Positions 1 to 7,223 of a DNA stretch of 10,084 bases are shown piece after piece. Location of the stretch: positions 1 through 10,084 of the forward strand of contig JAFUUM010000038.1 of NCBI GenBank assembly GCA_017477805.1, given 5' to 3'. The translations under genes and the position numbers were made by a program. The first letter of the stretch is position 1; every line of letters starts with the position of its first letter. The stretch comes from Lachnospiraceae bacterium. GTDB lineage: Bacteria > Bacillota > Clostridia > Lachnospirales > Lachnospiraceae. The notes beneath the pieces were generated by a model. It was not told the origin of the DNA and searched no databases. It was given only the letters and a program-made list of their open reading frames with translations.

Positions 1-917
1 CTTCTTGCGCGGATGGGTCCTAATTCTTCCTGCAGGACCTTCAACAGGAACCGTTTTACCTTCACGTCTCCCAGACCGCCTCTGCGATAGTGATCTTCCA
101 GTTCCTCGAGACCTGAATACTCAGGCAGATACTCTGCGAAGTGCTCGGGCTTGGAGAAAGCTTCCAGGTAGATAAATACGGGGTTGCCCTCTACCTTACC
201 GGGATCTTCCACTCTTAAGTGGTTGGGATCCGTAAACATCTTACGGAGTACCTTGAATTCCACCTCTTCCTCGGTATCGGAAAGATAGATGCAGTTACCA
301 AGGGACTTGCTCATCTTCGCGCTGCCGTCGATACCGGGCAGACGCAGGCAGTATTTGTTGTCGGGAAGCAGGATGTCGGGTTCCACCAGGGTATCGCCGT
401 AAACGGAATTGAACTTTCTGACGATCTCCTTGGTCTGCTCGATCATGGGCAGCTGGTCCTCACCTACGGGAACACATGTAGCCTTGAATGCAGTGATATC
501 GGAAGCCTGGCTGATGGGATAGGTGAAGAATCCCACAGGGATGCTGGCTTCAAAGTTTCTCATCTGGATCTCGGACTTTACGGTGGGGTTTCTCTGTAGT
601 CTGGAAACCGTCACCAGGTTCATATAATAGAAGGATAACTCCGTCAGTTCCGGGATCTGGGACTGGATGAACAGGTTGGATTTCGCGGGATCCAGGCCAA
701 CGGACAGATAGTCCAGGGCCACTTCCACGATATTCTGTCTGACCTTCTCGGGATGTTCCGCGTTATCGGTCAATGCCTGGGCATCCGCGATCATAATAAA
801 GATCTTGTCGAATTCCCCGGAGTTCTGAAGTTCCACTCTGCGTTTCAGGGAACCCACATAGTGGCCGATGTGCAGCCTTCCCGTGGGTCTGTCCCCTGTT
901 AAGATGATCTTGCTCAT
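1..917 (-). CDS. trpS: Tryptophanyl-tRNA synthetase, C-terminal end cut by window edge
   Basis: Class Ic aminoacyl-tRNA synthetase that charges tRNA-Trp with tryptophan in the cytoplasm. Translating the minus strand from the ATG at 917 gives 305 uninterrupted residues to the window edge; family members are about 330-340 aa, so roughly 30 residues are missing. The N-terminal signature is TGDRPTG followed by HIGH at residues 16-19, and the second nucleotide-binding loop is KMSKS at residues 201-205. Also visible are IQSQIPE (84-90), ERNP-like LQRNP (107-111), the DITAFKA stretch (140-146) and the late GGLGDVK and GPIRARR segments. The TGDRPTG/HIGHY form matches the TrpRS variant I recall from streptococci and many Clostridia rather than the GxQPSG/HLGNY form of E. 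coli-type enzymes. The start is fixed by an AAGGAG ribosome binding site 8 nt upstream (926-931). It is separated from the preceding gene by 92 nt, so it may have its own promoter. Confidence 0.97.
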   Translation of the reverse strand, partial: MSKIILTGDRPTGRLHIGHYVGSLKRRVELQNSGEFDKIFIMIADAQALTDNAEHPEKVRQNIVEVALDYLSVGLDPAKSNLFIQSQIPELTELSFYYMNLVTVSRLQRNPTVKSEIQMRNFEASIPVGFFTYPISQASDITAFKATCVPVGEDQLPMIEQTKEIVRKFNSVYGDTLVEPDILLPDNKYCLRLPGIDGSAKMSKSLGNCIYLSDTEEEVEFKVLRKMFTDPNHLRVEDPGKVEGNPVFIYLEAFSKPEHFAEYLPEYSGLEELEDHYRRGGLGDVKVKRFLLKVLQEELGPIRAR

Positions 918-925
918 ATATTTAT

Positions 926-931
926 CTCCTT
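926..931 (-). promoter_or_regulatory. Ribosome binding site of trpS
   Basis: On the minus strand AAGGAG lies 8 nt upstream of the trpS ATG. It is the strongest Shine-Dalgarno match in the window and supports this start codon. Confidence 0.85.
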
Positions 932-959
932 CGTTGTGAAACGATCATTTACGTAATAT

Positions 960-974
960 GTTTGTCAAACAAAC
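960..974 (-). promoter_or_regulatory. Small inverted repeat in the trpS leader region
   Basis: The minus strand reads GTTTGT-TTG-ACAAAC, a perfect 6-bp stem with a 3-nt loop. It lies between the candidate promoter and the trpS ribosome binding site. It is A/T-rich, so it would be a weak RNA hairpin; it could equally be an operator-like palindrome or chance. It contains TTGACA, a perfect -35 hexamer, but I found no good -10 at 16-18 nt from it. It is too small and lacks the conserved elements to be a T-box leader. Confidence 0.25.
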
Positions 975-984
975 GGCACTTTCT

Positions 985-1013
985 ATCCTACCACAAAATC
1001 GCCTCGGAATCAC
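985..1013 (-). promoter_or_regulatory. Candidate sigma-A promoter for trpS
   Basis: An extended -10 element, TGGTAGGAT, lies at 985-993 on the minus strand. A weak -35-like GTGATT (1008-1013) sits 17 nt upstream of the TAGGAT hexamer and overlaps the stop codon of the upstream membrane gene. Transcription from here would give a leader of about 60 nt. The extended TG motif is the best support; the -35 is poor, so read-through from the upstream genes is a real alternative. Confidence 0.35.
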
Positions 1014-1972
1014 TCAAGGGGATATTGGAAATACAGGTACTCGTTCTGCATAAAGATTCCCTGCAATAACGCCAACGCGATCACCAGCACAAAAAGGGCG
1101 GTTTTGCGGTATTTCTCTTCTTTTTCATAAACTTCCGCCATTCCGGAGGATGCGGAAAAACATAATACCGCTGCCGACAGCCCGGCAAAGCTTCCGGCTG
1201 TTCCAAGGGGCGCAAGGAGCACTCCCAGGCCCGGGACCACCCGGATCAAAACATACCAGGGGAACCGTCTTAGAGACAGGATCATCAATACAAGGCCTGC
1301 AAAAGCAAATCCTTTCCCCGCTCCGGAGACCTTCCGGTCCTCCGCGATGCACTCATAGAGCAGATACGCCGTTCCCAAAAGGATCCCAAGTCCCATTCCG
1401 GGATGATCTTCCAAATAGGCAAACAGCGTAAAGAACTGCCCAAAGGCATATCCTCCACCCCAGAAAGGCTCTTCCGCTGCCGCGGCAGTAACAGATAAAA
1501 GCCGCCAGGACATGGGAAGGATCCCGAAACCGATCCCGACCCGGATCCATCTGCCGGCCGTCTTCTCCCCTTCCGCCCGCTTCCGAAAAAGCAGGGAGAT
1601 GGATAAGGGCAAAAAGGCCCACACCAGAAGCTTTGCCGGATCCATCTTATCGTAAGCGATGTAGAGCCGGTAGGGGCACAGCATATACAAAAGAGTTCCC
1701 GCCAGAGGCATTTTCTCAAAAGAACAATAGGAAAGGACCAGTGTCAGGATCTGGATCCCCCAAAGGATCAGCAGTCCTGTCACCGCAGGATCGCTCCCCG
1801 GCCTCCGGTCAAGCAGCAGGTCCCGAAAGACTGCCGCCCCCTCCGTACTCGGCAGATATCCGCGAAAGAGGGGCAGGGAGGAAACCAGAAGGATCCCCAA
1901 AAGGGCCGCAACGGTCTTTTTATTGAATTGTCGTTCTCGCAGCCACTTAAGGACTGTTATTTCTCCAGCCAT
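1010..1972 (-). CDS. 320-aa polytopic membrane protein, stand-alone YfhO-like C-terminal module
   Basis: Integral membrane protein with about 8-9 hydrophobic helices (roughly 20-36, 65-81, 88-104, 113-129, 143-160, 191-208, 221-235, 244-275, 291-307). Function not known. By eye it resembles both the 320-aa protein at 8819-9781 and the last third of the 1116-aa protein just upstream. Shared landmarks are LPLxxGYL after the first helix (33-40), PYRLYIAYDK (100-109) before a helix ending in PL, the EDHPGMGLG stretch (188-196) opening a helix, and SLRRFPW (233-239). SLRRFPW closely matches SLRSFPW in the YfhO-like half of the 1116-aa protein. It lacks the first periplasmic loop with the acidic and histidine residues expected of a catalytic GT-C enzyme, so a structural or accessory role is inferred. 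Its ATG lies inside the upstream coding region (16-nt overlap) with a modest GAGG site at 1977-1980, implying translational coupling. Confidence 0.85.
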   Translation of the reverse strand: MAGEITVLKWLRERQFNKKTVAALLGILLVSSLPLFRGYLPSTEGAAVFRDLLLDRRPGSDPAVTGLLILWGIQILTLVLSYCSFEKMPLAGTLLYMLCPYRLYIAYDKMDPAKLLVWAFLPLSISLLFRKRAEGEKTAGRWIRVGIGFGILPMSWRLLSVTAAAAEEPFWGGGYAFGQFFTLFAYLEDHPGMGLGILLGTAYLLYECIAEDRKVSGAGKGFAFAGLVLMILSLRRFPWYVLIRVVPGLGVLLAPLGTAGSFAGLSAAVLCFSASSGMAEVYEKEEKYRKTALFVLVIALALLQGIFMQNEYLYFQYPLE

Positions 1973-4900
1973 AAAGCCTCACTCTCAAGCAGGATATCAT
2001 TCATCTGGAAGATCGCCAGCCCGACTGCCAGCATCAGGATCGTAGTCGTTACCGCAAGTTTTGTCCTGCGGGATACCTCCGCCTTCTGCAGGTTTTCATC
2101 AAAACTCAAAAGGATAAAGGGCACAAGCCCGTTTGCCAACGCCAGGATCCCCGAAGTTCCCCCCAGCTTATAAAACCCAAGGGGCTGTGCATGCCAGGGA
2201 AGGGGCAGACACCCCAAAAGCACCAGGCCGCCGGAGATCACGGAAAGGATCTTCGTCCGCATCCCCATCCGGAAGCCGTTTTTGCAGACAAGTGCAAGAA
2301 AAACTGCTGCCAGGATCACTAATAAAAACACCGGACTGATCTGCAGGGGTTTGCTGAGGTACATCTTGTAATTATAGGCACCTTTATAAGGAAAGAGCTG
2401 GAACATCTTCAGCGCCTTTAAGGGGGCTGCGATGATCTCCATCTCTTTTCCCCGGTTCAGGGCGCCTTTCAGGCCGATGAGGATCCCGAACGCGGAGCAT
2501 ACAAGGATAGGAACATATCGCAGTTTATGGGATAAAGGTTCTCCCGTTCTTTCAAGGATCTTTAACACCGCTGCAAAAGCCGGTACCAGCAGCACATATG
2601 CCGCAACGTCTCCAAGGGCTGTCTTCGTATACAGAAGATAAAGGGACAGTGGTGACAACAGGTAGAGCATAGCCGAAAATTCCGGAATAACGGATGTTTC
2701 TTTTCCCCTATAGGCCATTCTGAGAGTCTTCACTAACAGAAAATAGAACACAACCACCCAAAAGAGGATCAGGAAAATATATGCCTGAGGGTCCTCTGCT
2801 CCGATCTTTTTGGCAAGTACCCCGGGAAGCATAAAGAGCCCGCCCGCGGAGAATAGCTCAGAGACAGATAAGGACTGTGCCATCCTGCCCATTTTCTCCA
2901 GGTTTTCCATCAGATAAGATCCGAAGAACACATAGCCTGTCAGATAAGGGGCCGCCACAAGAAGGAGCGTAGCAGCAAAAAGGAACACTTTGATTGCCGG
3001 CTTTCCGGTCTTTTCCGTAAAAAAGGAAGGCTGTACCGTTTCCGTTCCATCCGACCGGACAGCGTCTTCGGGGATCCTGCCGTATTTTCTTCTTCGAAGC
3101 CAAAGGATCACAATCCCCACAGTAGAAAAGATGCTGATCAGTTCAGCGATCCGCCAGTATCCGGGGCTTACAAATCCAGCCGTAACGCCGCCGGTATAGC
3201 CCGCCGGAAGAATGACCCGGACCACATGATTGTCTCCCGAGACCACGGGAAGAGCCTTCCCGGTTTCATCAAAAGCCCGATACCCGCCATAGTACAGCAA
3301 AGGAAATTCTATATAACTGTCCTCTGCGGAACCGTTTTGCACATAAGCGTCACACCGAAGGGCCCCAAATACCGGCCCGCTGTATGAAACGCCGCTTCCG
3401 CAGGTGATCTTTTCATACTTCAAAAGAGAGGGATCAGTATCCTGGATCAGATATTCCCCTCCGGAAATATAGCCAACCCCCATGCCTTCCGGATTGCCCA
3501 GGTAAAACCAACCGCCGTCTTCCGTCAGCCGATCCGTCTGGTAAAACACGGAAACAACCAGGAATGCGATGAGACAGGTCTTCATCAGATACCGCTCTGC
3601 CGAGTCTTCGGAAAGCCGTAAGAGAATGCATCCGATACACACTGTTCCGAATAACAGAGCCCACTGCAAAAACCGGTTGGGAAACTGGATCCCGCTGATC
3701 AGACCCTTGAACATCCCGCTGTGTTCCTGGATCAGGTCCCAGGGGAAAGACCGCAGGCTCACCACCATCAACATCGTGGAAAGAACAGCGCAGCGTTTTC
3801 CGAAACCGTACAGTTCTAAGGTTTTTTCGCCCTTCGTTCCGAAAAAGCCTGTTCCCCAGAGGATATAATAGCCAAGCACGGCGGCAAAAGCCGCAAGCCC
3901 CACTCCGGAAGGATAGGCATGCAGAAGACCGCCGAAATCCGGTTTTTCGCCTCCATTGGGCCAGTACAGCATATAAAGCTGAGGGAAAAACAGTCCTTCG
4001 CTCTGGATCGTTCTTGCAAAAACGTGCTTTACGTGGATATCTTCCCGAATGTAATAATCCAGGAAAGGGATCACAAACCAGGCCGACAATAAAAGGGCAC
4101 CCAGTCCGCCTTTCAGATAATCTCCCCAGATCACCGGGGATCTCCACTTCCGAACATATAAAAGCAGGAACAGCAGGACCACGCCCACCGTGATCTCCGT
4201 AGACAGGACATGACAGCACACCAGACCGGCCCCGCCAAGGGCGATGGGCAAAAAGGCTGTCCGTCCGGGCCTTACGGCCTCGCTGCCGCAAAAGATCCTG
4301 TATAGTCCCAGAAGGATCAGAGGCAGGAAGACCAACGCCGTGCCTTCTCCCACTGCTCCGGTCTGCACCAGCTTATATATGTGCATACAGGACAGGCAGT
4401 AGATCCCACAAGTAAGGAGAGCAATGTCCGTCTTCCGGAAGATCTCCCGGAATACATAATAGGAAACCGCCACTGTTGCGGCATTGACATACATGCCGTA
4501 GAAATTAAAAGCAGCTGTTACGGAAAAGCCCAGCAGCCGGATGATGGCCGCCGGAACAAAAAAGAGGTCACAGTAAAATACCCCATTGGCGTACCCGTAC
4601 CCCTGCAGCCAATGCGGTTCCAAACGTACCGGGATGATCCCGGCCCGAAGGGAATGCATCACACCTTCGATCCTGTGCATGTGATACAGACTGTCTGCCG
4701 TAGACATGGAAGCATCATAAAAAAAGGGAAGGGATGCGATCAGCCAGATGACTGCAAGGATCCCCCCGGTCAGGATCTGATCCCGGCCCCATTCTTTCCG
4801 CCGGATCTTTCCTGTGATCCCTATTCCTGCCATCGCGGCAAGAAAGAGTACCGTAACCTCGCCCCAGAAGACCGTCCATCGTTTTCCCGTATCCCGGATC

Positions 4901-5307
4901 CAGATATGGGCCACATCCATTGCCCCGGAGCCGGAACCCAGCACCAGTTTTAAGGCAGAGGATGTATCCCGCAGGATAAAGGAAAAATCCATCTGGGATC
5001 TTCCGTTATAAACAGGGCCTCCGGAGCACAGAAGTCTTTGCTGATCCAGCGTCTCGTCTTCCACCCGGATGCTGCGGTCGATCATCACTTCGGTATCGAT
5101 GTCATAAGAAAGGATCACTTCGTAGATCCCGGGGTTCAGGCCCAGGTCCGCCGCCAGTGTCCCTTCTTCCCCCACGGGTACACTGATGGCTTCCCCGCTT
5201 TCATATACCGTTTTTCCATGGGAAGACAGATAGCAGAAAAACAGCAGGAGCGTTACCGCCACATATGCAATTATCACCCCCATTAGCAGGGACTTGCCCT
5301 TTTTCAT
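1957..5307 (-). CDS. 1116-aa YfhO/PTPS-related membrane protein, fusion of catalytic-like and degenerate modules
   Basis: Large membrane protein of the YfhO / 6-pyruvoyl-tetrahydropterin-synthase-related family, whose members are predicted GT-C glycosyltransferases using lipid-linked sugars; B. subtilis YfhO acts in lipoteichoic acid glycosylation. Layout: signal-anchor helix 8-27; extracytoplasmic beta-rich domain about 32-142; helices from 148; first catalytic-type loop ADSLYHMHRIEG (203-214, with D205 and H209), then GYGYA (236-240); SLRSFPW (517-523) and QFPNRF (541-546); a second outside domain with PLLYYGGY (669-676) and LPAGYTGG (700-707); helix 719-737; linker; then a second membrane module 771-1116. 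That last module resembles the separate 320-aa proteins at 1010-1972 and 8819-9781. The ATG is preceded by AAGGA (5314-5318), which overlaps the dapF stop, leaving only 9 nt between genes. GC is high relative to 7224-9781. Family assignment is fairly sure; enzymatic activity and substrate are unproven. Confidence 0.88.
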   Translation of the reverse strand: MKKGKSLLMGVIIAYVAVTLLLFFCYLSSHGKTVYESGEAISVPVGEEGTLAADLGLNPGIYEVILSYDIDTEVMIDRSIRVEDETLDQQRLLCSGGPVYNGRSQMDFSFILRDTSSALKLVLGSGSGAMDVAHIWIRDTGKRWTVFWGEVTVLFLAAMAGIGITGKIRRKEWGRDQILTGGILAVIWLIASLPFFYDASMSTADSLYHMHRIEGVMHSLRAGIIPVRLEPHWLQGYGYANGVFYCDLFFVPAAIIRLLGFSVTAAFNFYGMYVNAATVAVSYYVFREIFRKTDIALLTCGIYCLSCMHIYKLVQTGAVGEGTALVFLPLILLGLYRIFCGSEAVRPGRTAFLPIALGGAGLVCCHVLSTEITVGVVLLFLLLYVRKWRSPVIWGDYLKGGLGALLLSAWFVIPFLDYYIREDIHVKHVFARTIQSEGLFFPQLYMLYWPNGGEKPDFGGLLHAYPSGVGLAAFAAVLGYYILWGTGFFGTKGEKTLELYGFGKRCAVLSTMLMVVSLRSFPWDLIQEHSGMFKGLISGIQFPNRFLQWALLFGTVCIGCILLRLSEDSAERYLMKTCLIAFLVVSVFYQTDRLTEDGGWFYLGNPEGMGVGYISGGEYLIQDTDPSLLKYEKITCGSGVSYSGPVFGALRCDAYVQNGSAEDSYIEFPLLYYGGYRAFDETGKALPVVSGDNHVVRVILPAGYTGGVTAGFVSPGYWRIAELISIFSTVGIVILWLRRRKYGRIPEDAVRSDGTETVQPSFFTEKTGKPAIKVFLFAATLLLVAAPYLTGYVFFGSYLMENLEKMGRMAQSLSVSELFSAGGLFMLPGVLAKKIGAEDPQAYIFLILFWVVVFYFLLVKTLRMAYRGKETSVIPEFSAMLYLLSPLSLYLLYTKTALGDVAAYVLLVPAFAAVLKILERTGEPLSHKLRYVPILVCSAFGILIGLKGALNRGKEMEIIAAPLKALKMFQLFPYKGAYNYKMYLSKPLQISPVFLLVILAAVFLALVCKNGFRMGMRTKILSVISGGLVLLGCLPLPWHAQPLGFYKLGGTSGILALANGLVPFILLSFDENLQKAEVSRRTKLAVTTTILMLAVGLAIFQMNDILLESEALWLEK

Positions 5308-5313
5308 GCTCTG

Positions 5314-5318
5314 TCCTT
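5314..5318 (-). promoter_or_regulatory. Ribosome binding site of the 1116-aa gene, overlapping the dapF stop
   Basis: The minus strand reads GATTAAGGACAGAGC before the ATG at 5307. The dapF stop TAA supplies the first two bases of the AAGGA Shine-Dalgarno, with a 6-nt spacer. Ribosomes finishing dapF would cover this site, so the two genes are probably translationally linked. Confidence 0.75.
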
Positions 5319-6282
5319 AATCGTCCCAAACACCGTCAAATACATATTCTGCAGGTCCTGTCATATAAATGGCATTTTCCTGTTTGTCCCACTCGATCTC
5401 CAGCGTTCCGCCAAGAAGACGGATCTGCATCTTGTCCTCCGCTTTTCCGCAGAGGATCGCAGCCGTTGCCACCGCACAGGCGCCTGTACCGCAGGCAAAG
5501 GTCTCCCCTGCCCCACGCTCCCAGACACGCATTTCCAGATGGCTCCGGTCTTTTACAACAACAAATTCCGTATTGGTCCTTCTGGGGAAGCAGGGATGGT
5601 TTTCAAACTTCGGACCGATGGTCTCAATATCCAGTTTCCGAAGGGGCGTGGCCATCTTCTGCAGATATGCCTCTTTGCCGATCGCATCGGGATTTTCCGG
5701 AAGGGCTGCTGCCCCCGTTTCCTCCAGAAAGATCACCGCATGGGGATTTCCCATGGAAATGCAGGTCATGGCATATTCGGTCCCATCCACGATGATGGGG
5801 TATTCCTTAGCCACTGCAGACTTCACATCACCGTTTTCATAACAGCTGATATTTCCGGTTTTTCCGGTCTTTGCAGGATCCACGGGCACCTGTTCAGGTT
5901 CCAAAATGGGAGCTCCCATGTTCACACGGACTCCCGTGACTTTACCGTTATCCTCAAAGATCTGCATCTTCTTGAGTTTCCCGGCACTTTCCACCGTAAA
6001 CTCTTTGGATCTGACAATCCCCCGGTCGTAAGCATATCTGGCAACGCAGCGGATACCGTTTCCGCACATCTCGGATCTGGTACCGTCCGCGTTCCACATT
6101 TCCATCTCACAGTCGGCTTTCATGGAGGGACGGATAAAGATCACTCCGTCGCTCCCCACACCAAAATGCCGGTCGCTCATCTTGCGCACCAACTCGGGCT
6201 TTTTGTCCTCATTCACTTTTTCCCGGAACTGATTTACGTACACATAATCGTTTCCACAGCCCTGCATCTTTGTAAATTCCAT
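5317..6282 (-). CDS. dapF: Diaminopimelate epimerase
   Basis: PLP-independent epimerase converting LL- to meso-diaminopimelate, the penultimate step of lysine synthesis and source of the peptidoglycan cross-linking residue; cytoplasmic. The N-terminus MEFTKMQGCGNDYV is the family hallmark. The two catalytic cysteines are C73 in MCGNGIRC (72-79) and C264 in ACGTGACA (263-270). NADGTRSEMCGNG and the SMGNPH motif (176-181) are also intact. At 321 aa it is longer than the usual ~275; the extra residues appear to lie around 133-165 and 200-225. An in-frame GTG at 6292-6294 would add four residues, but the ATG at 6282 is preferred because it has GAGGA (6288-6292) five nt upstream and begins like its relatives. 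It follows hslO by 42 nt and precedes the 1116-aa membrane gene by 9 nt. Confidence 0.97.
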   Translation of the reverse strand: MEFTKMQGCGNDYVYVNQFREKVNEDKKPELVRKMSDRHFGVGSDGVIFIRPSMKADCEMEMWNADGTRSEMCGNGIRCVARYAYDRGIVRSKEFTVESAGKLKKMQIFEDNGKVTGVRVNMGAPILEPEQVPVDPAKTGKTGNISCYENGDVKSAVAKEYPIIVDGTEYAMTCISMGNPHAVIFLEETGAAALPENPDAIGKEAYLQKMATPLRKLDIETIGPKFENHPCFPRRTNTEFVVVKDRSHLEMRVWERGAGETFACGTGACAVATAAILCGKAEDKMQIRLLGGTLEIEWDKQENAIYMTGPAEYVFDGVWDD

Positions 6283-6287
6283 AACTA

Positions 6288-6292
6288 TCCTC
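6288..6292 (-). promoter_or_regulatory. Ribosome binding site deciding the dapF start
   Basis: GAGGA on the minus strand sits 5 nt before the ATG at 6282. The competing GTG start (6292-6294) overlaps this element and has only an A-rich stretch ahead of it, so the ATG is the likelier start. Confidence 0.7.
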
Positions 6293-6324
6293 ACTTTTTC
6301 AGAACGAACTGTTTTCCTGTCTAC

Positions 6325-7206
6325 TTACTTGTGACTCCCGGCCATCTTCTTTAACTCCTCTATGGAGAAGGTAAAGGAACTTCCGCAAAACTGGCAGTTC
6401 ATGGTCACCGGCTCGTTTTCTTCGATGAGTTCCCGAAGATCCTTTTGCCCGATGGCGATCAGCGCCTTTTCCATCTTTTCCCGGCTGCAGTTGCAGGAAT
6501 ACTCCACCGGCATGGTGTCGGTGATCTCCACATCAAAACCTGCCAGGGCCCGTCTTAAGATCCCCTCGGGATCCAGTCCCTCTTCCATCATCTTCGTCAC
6601 GGAGGGCAGGTCTTTCAGGTTCGCCTCCAAGCGGTCGATCATGGAATCCTCGGCAAAAGGCATGAGCTGCAGGATAAATCCCCCAGCGTGCCGGACCGTA
6701 TTATCGCTGTTCATAAGAACGCCCAGCGCCACAGAAGAAGGCGTCTGCTCCGATGCCGCAAAGTAATAGGTCAGATCCTCTGCGATCTCTCCGGTCTGCA
6801 GCACTGTCTGGCCCACATATGGTTCCTTCAATCCCATATCCCGGATCACGCTTAAGGTTCCGGGGTATAAGGCACCGCCCACATCCAGTTTTCCTTTGGC
6901 ATTGGCCGGGAGGTTCACCACAGGCACCACCGGATAGCCCTTTACGGTACCGTTAGCTGTGGCTGTCACGGTCAGACCCTTGCCCGGACCTTCTCCCCGG
7001 ATCTGAAGGGTCAGAAGGTCATCGTCTCCCTTCATCATACTTCCCATCATTGCTCCCGCCGTGAGAAGTCTACCCAGGGCCGCCGTCATGGTGGGGCAGG
7101 TATTATGTATGGTTCTTGCGCGTTCCGCCGTTTCGGTAGTCACTGCCGCAAAAGCGCGGATCTGTGCGCCCGCCGCGGTTGCGCGGATCAAATAATCACT
7201 CATCAT
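6325..7206 (-). CDS. hslO: Redox-regulated chaperone Hsp33
   Basis: Cytoplasmic holdase that is activated by oxidation and prevents aggregation of unfolded proteins under oxidative plus heat or bleach stress. At 293 aa it has the usual family length. The N-terminal domain opens with DYLIRATAAGAQIRAFA (4-20), followed by GRLLTAGAMMGSMMKG (45-60) and the QIRGEGPGKGL segment (68-78). YFAASEQTPSSVALGV (148-163) is a further family hallmark. The C-terminal zinc/redox switch is complete: CNC at C238 and C240, and CQFC at C271 and C274. Two adjacent ATG codons (7206 and 7203) could start it; the upstream AAAGGG is only a modest ribosome binding site and lies better placed for the second. It follows the glycosyltransferase gene by 17 nt, so it is probably in the same transcript. 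Confidence 0.97.
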   Translation of the reverse strand: MMSDYLIRATAAGAQIRAFAAVTTETAERARTIHNTCPTMTAALGRLLTAGAMMGSMMKGDDDLLTLQIRGEGPGKGLTVTATANGTVKGYPVVPVVNLPANAKGKLDVGGALYPGTLSVIRDMGLKEPYVGQTVLQTGEIAEDLTYYFAASEQTPSSVALGVLMNSDNTVRHAGGFILQLMPFAEDSMIDRLEANLKDLPSVTKMMEEGLDPEGILRRALAGFDVEITDTMPVEYSCNCSREKMEKALIAIGQKDLRELIEENEPVTMNCQFCGSSFTFSIEELKKMAGSHK

Positions 7207-7223
7207 GTTAACCCTTTTTTCTA

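Noticed and set aside
219..599. Plus-strand open frame of 126 codons
   Set aside because: Antisense to trpS, whose frame carries HIGH and KMSKS.
960..974. Rho-independent terminator after the 1010-1972 gene
   Set aside because: The stem is only 6 bp and A/T-rich, and no T-run follows on the minus strand.
918..1009. T-box riboswitch before trpS
   Set aside because: The gap is 92 nt, far below T-box length, and no T-box core or antiterminator pairing is visible.
1957..1972. Frameshift splitting one protein into the 1116-aa and 320-aa products
   Set aside because: The 320-aa protein begins with its own N-terminal helix and covers the same landmarks as the end of the 1116-aa protein, so it is an extra copy, not a broken continuation.
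3434..4291. Minus-strand open frame of 285 codons in another frame
   Set aside because: Arg/Ser/Pro-rich translation typical of an out-of-frame shadow of the 1116-aa gene; no domain signs.
4381..4953. Plus-strand open frame of 190 codons
   Set aside because: Lies wholly antisense to the 1116-aa membrane gene; no family resemblance and no separate ribosome binding signal of note.
5539..6354. Plus-strand open frame of 271 codons
   Set aside because: Antisense shadow of dapF, which has intact catalytic motifs on the other strand.
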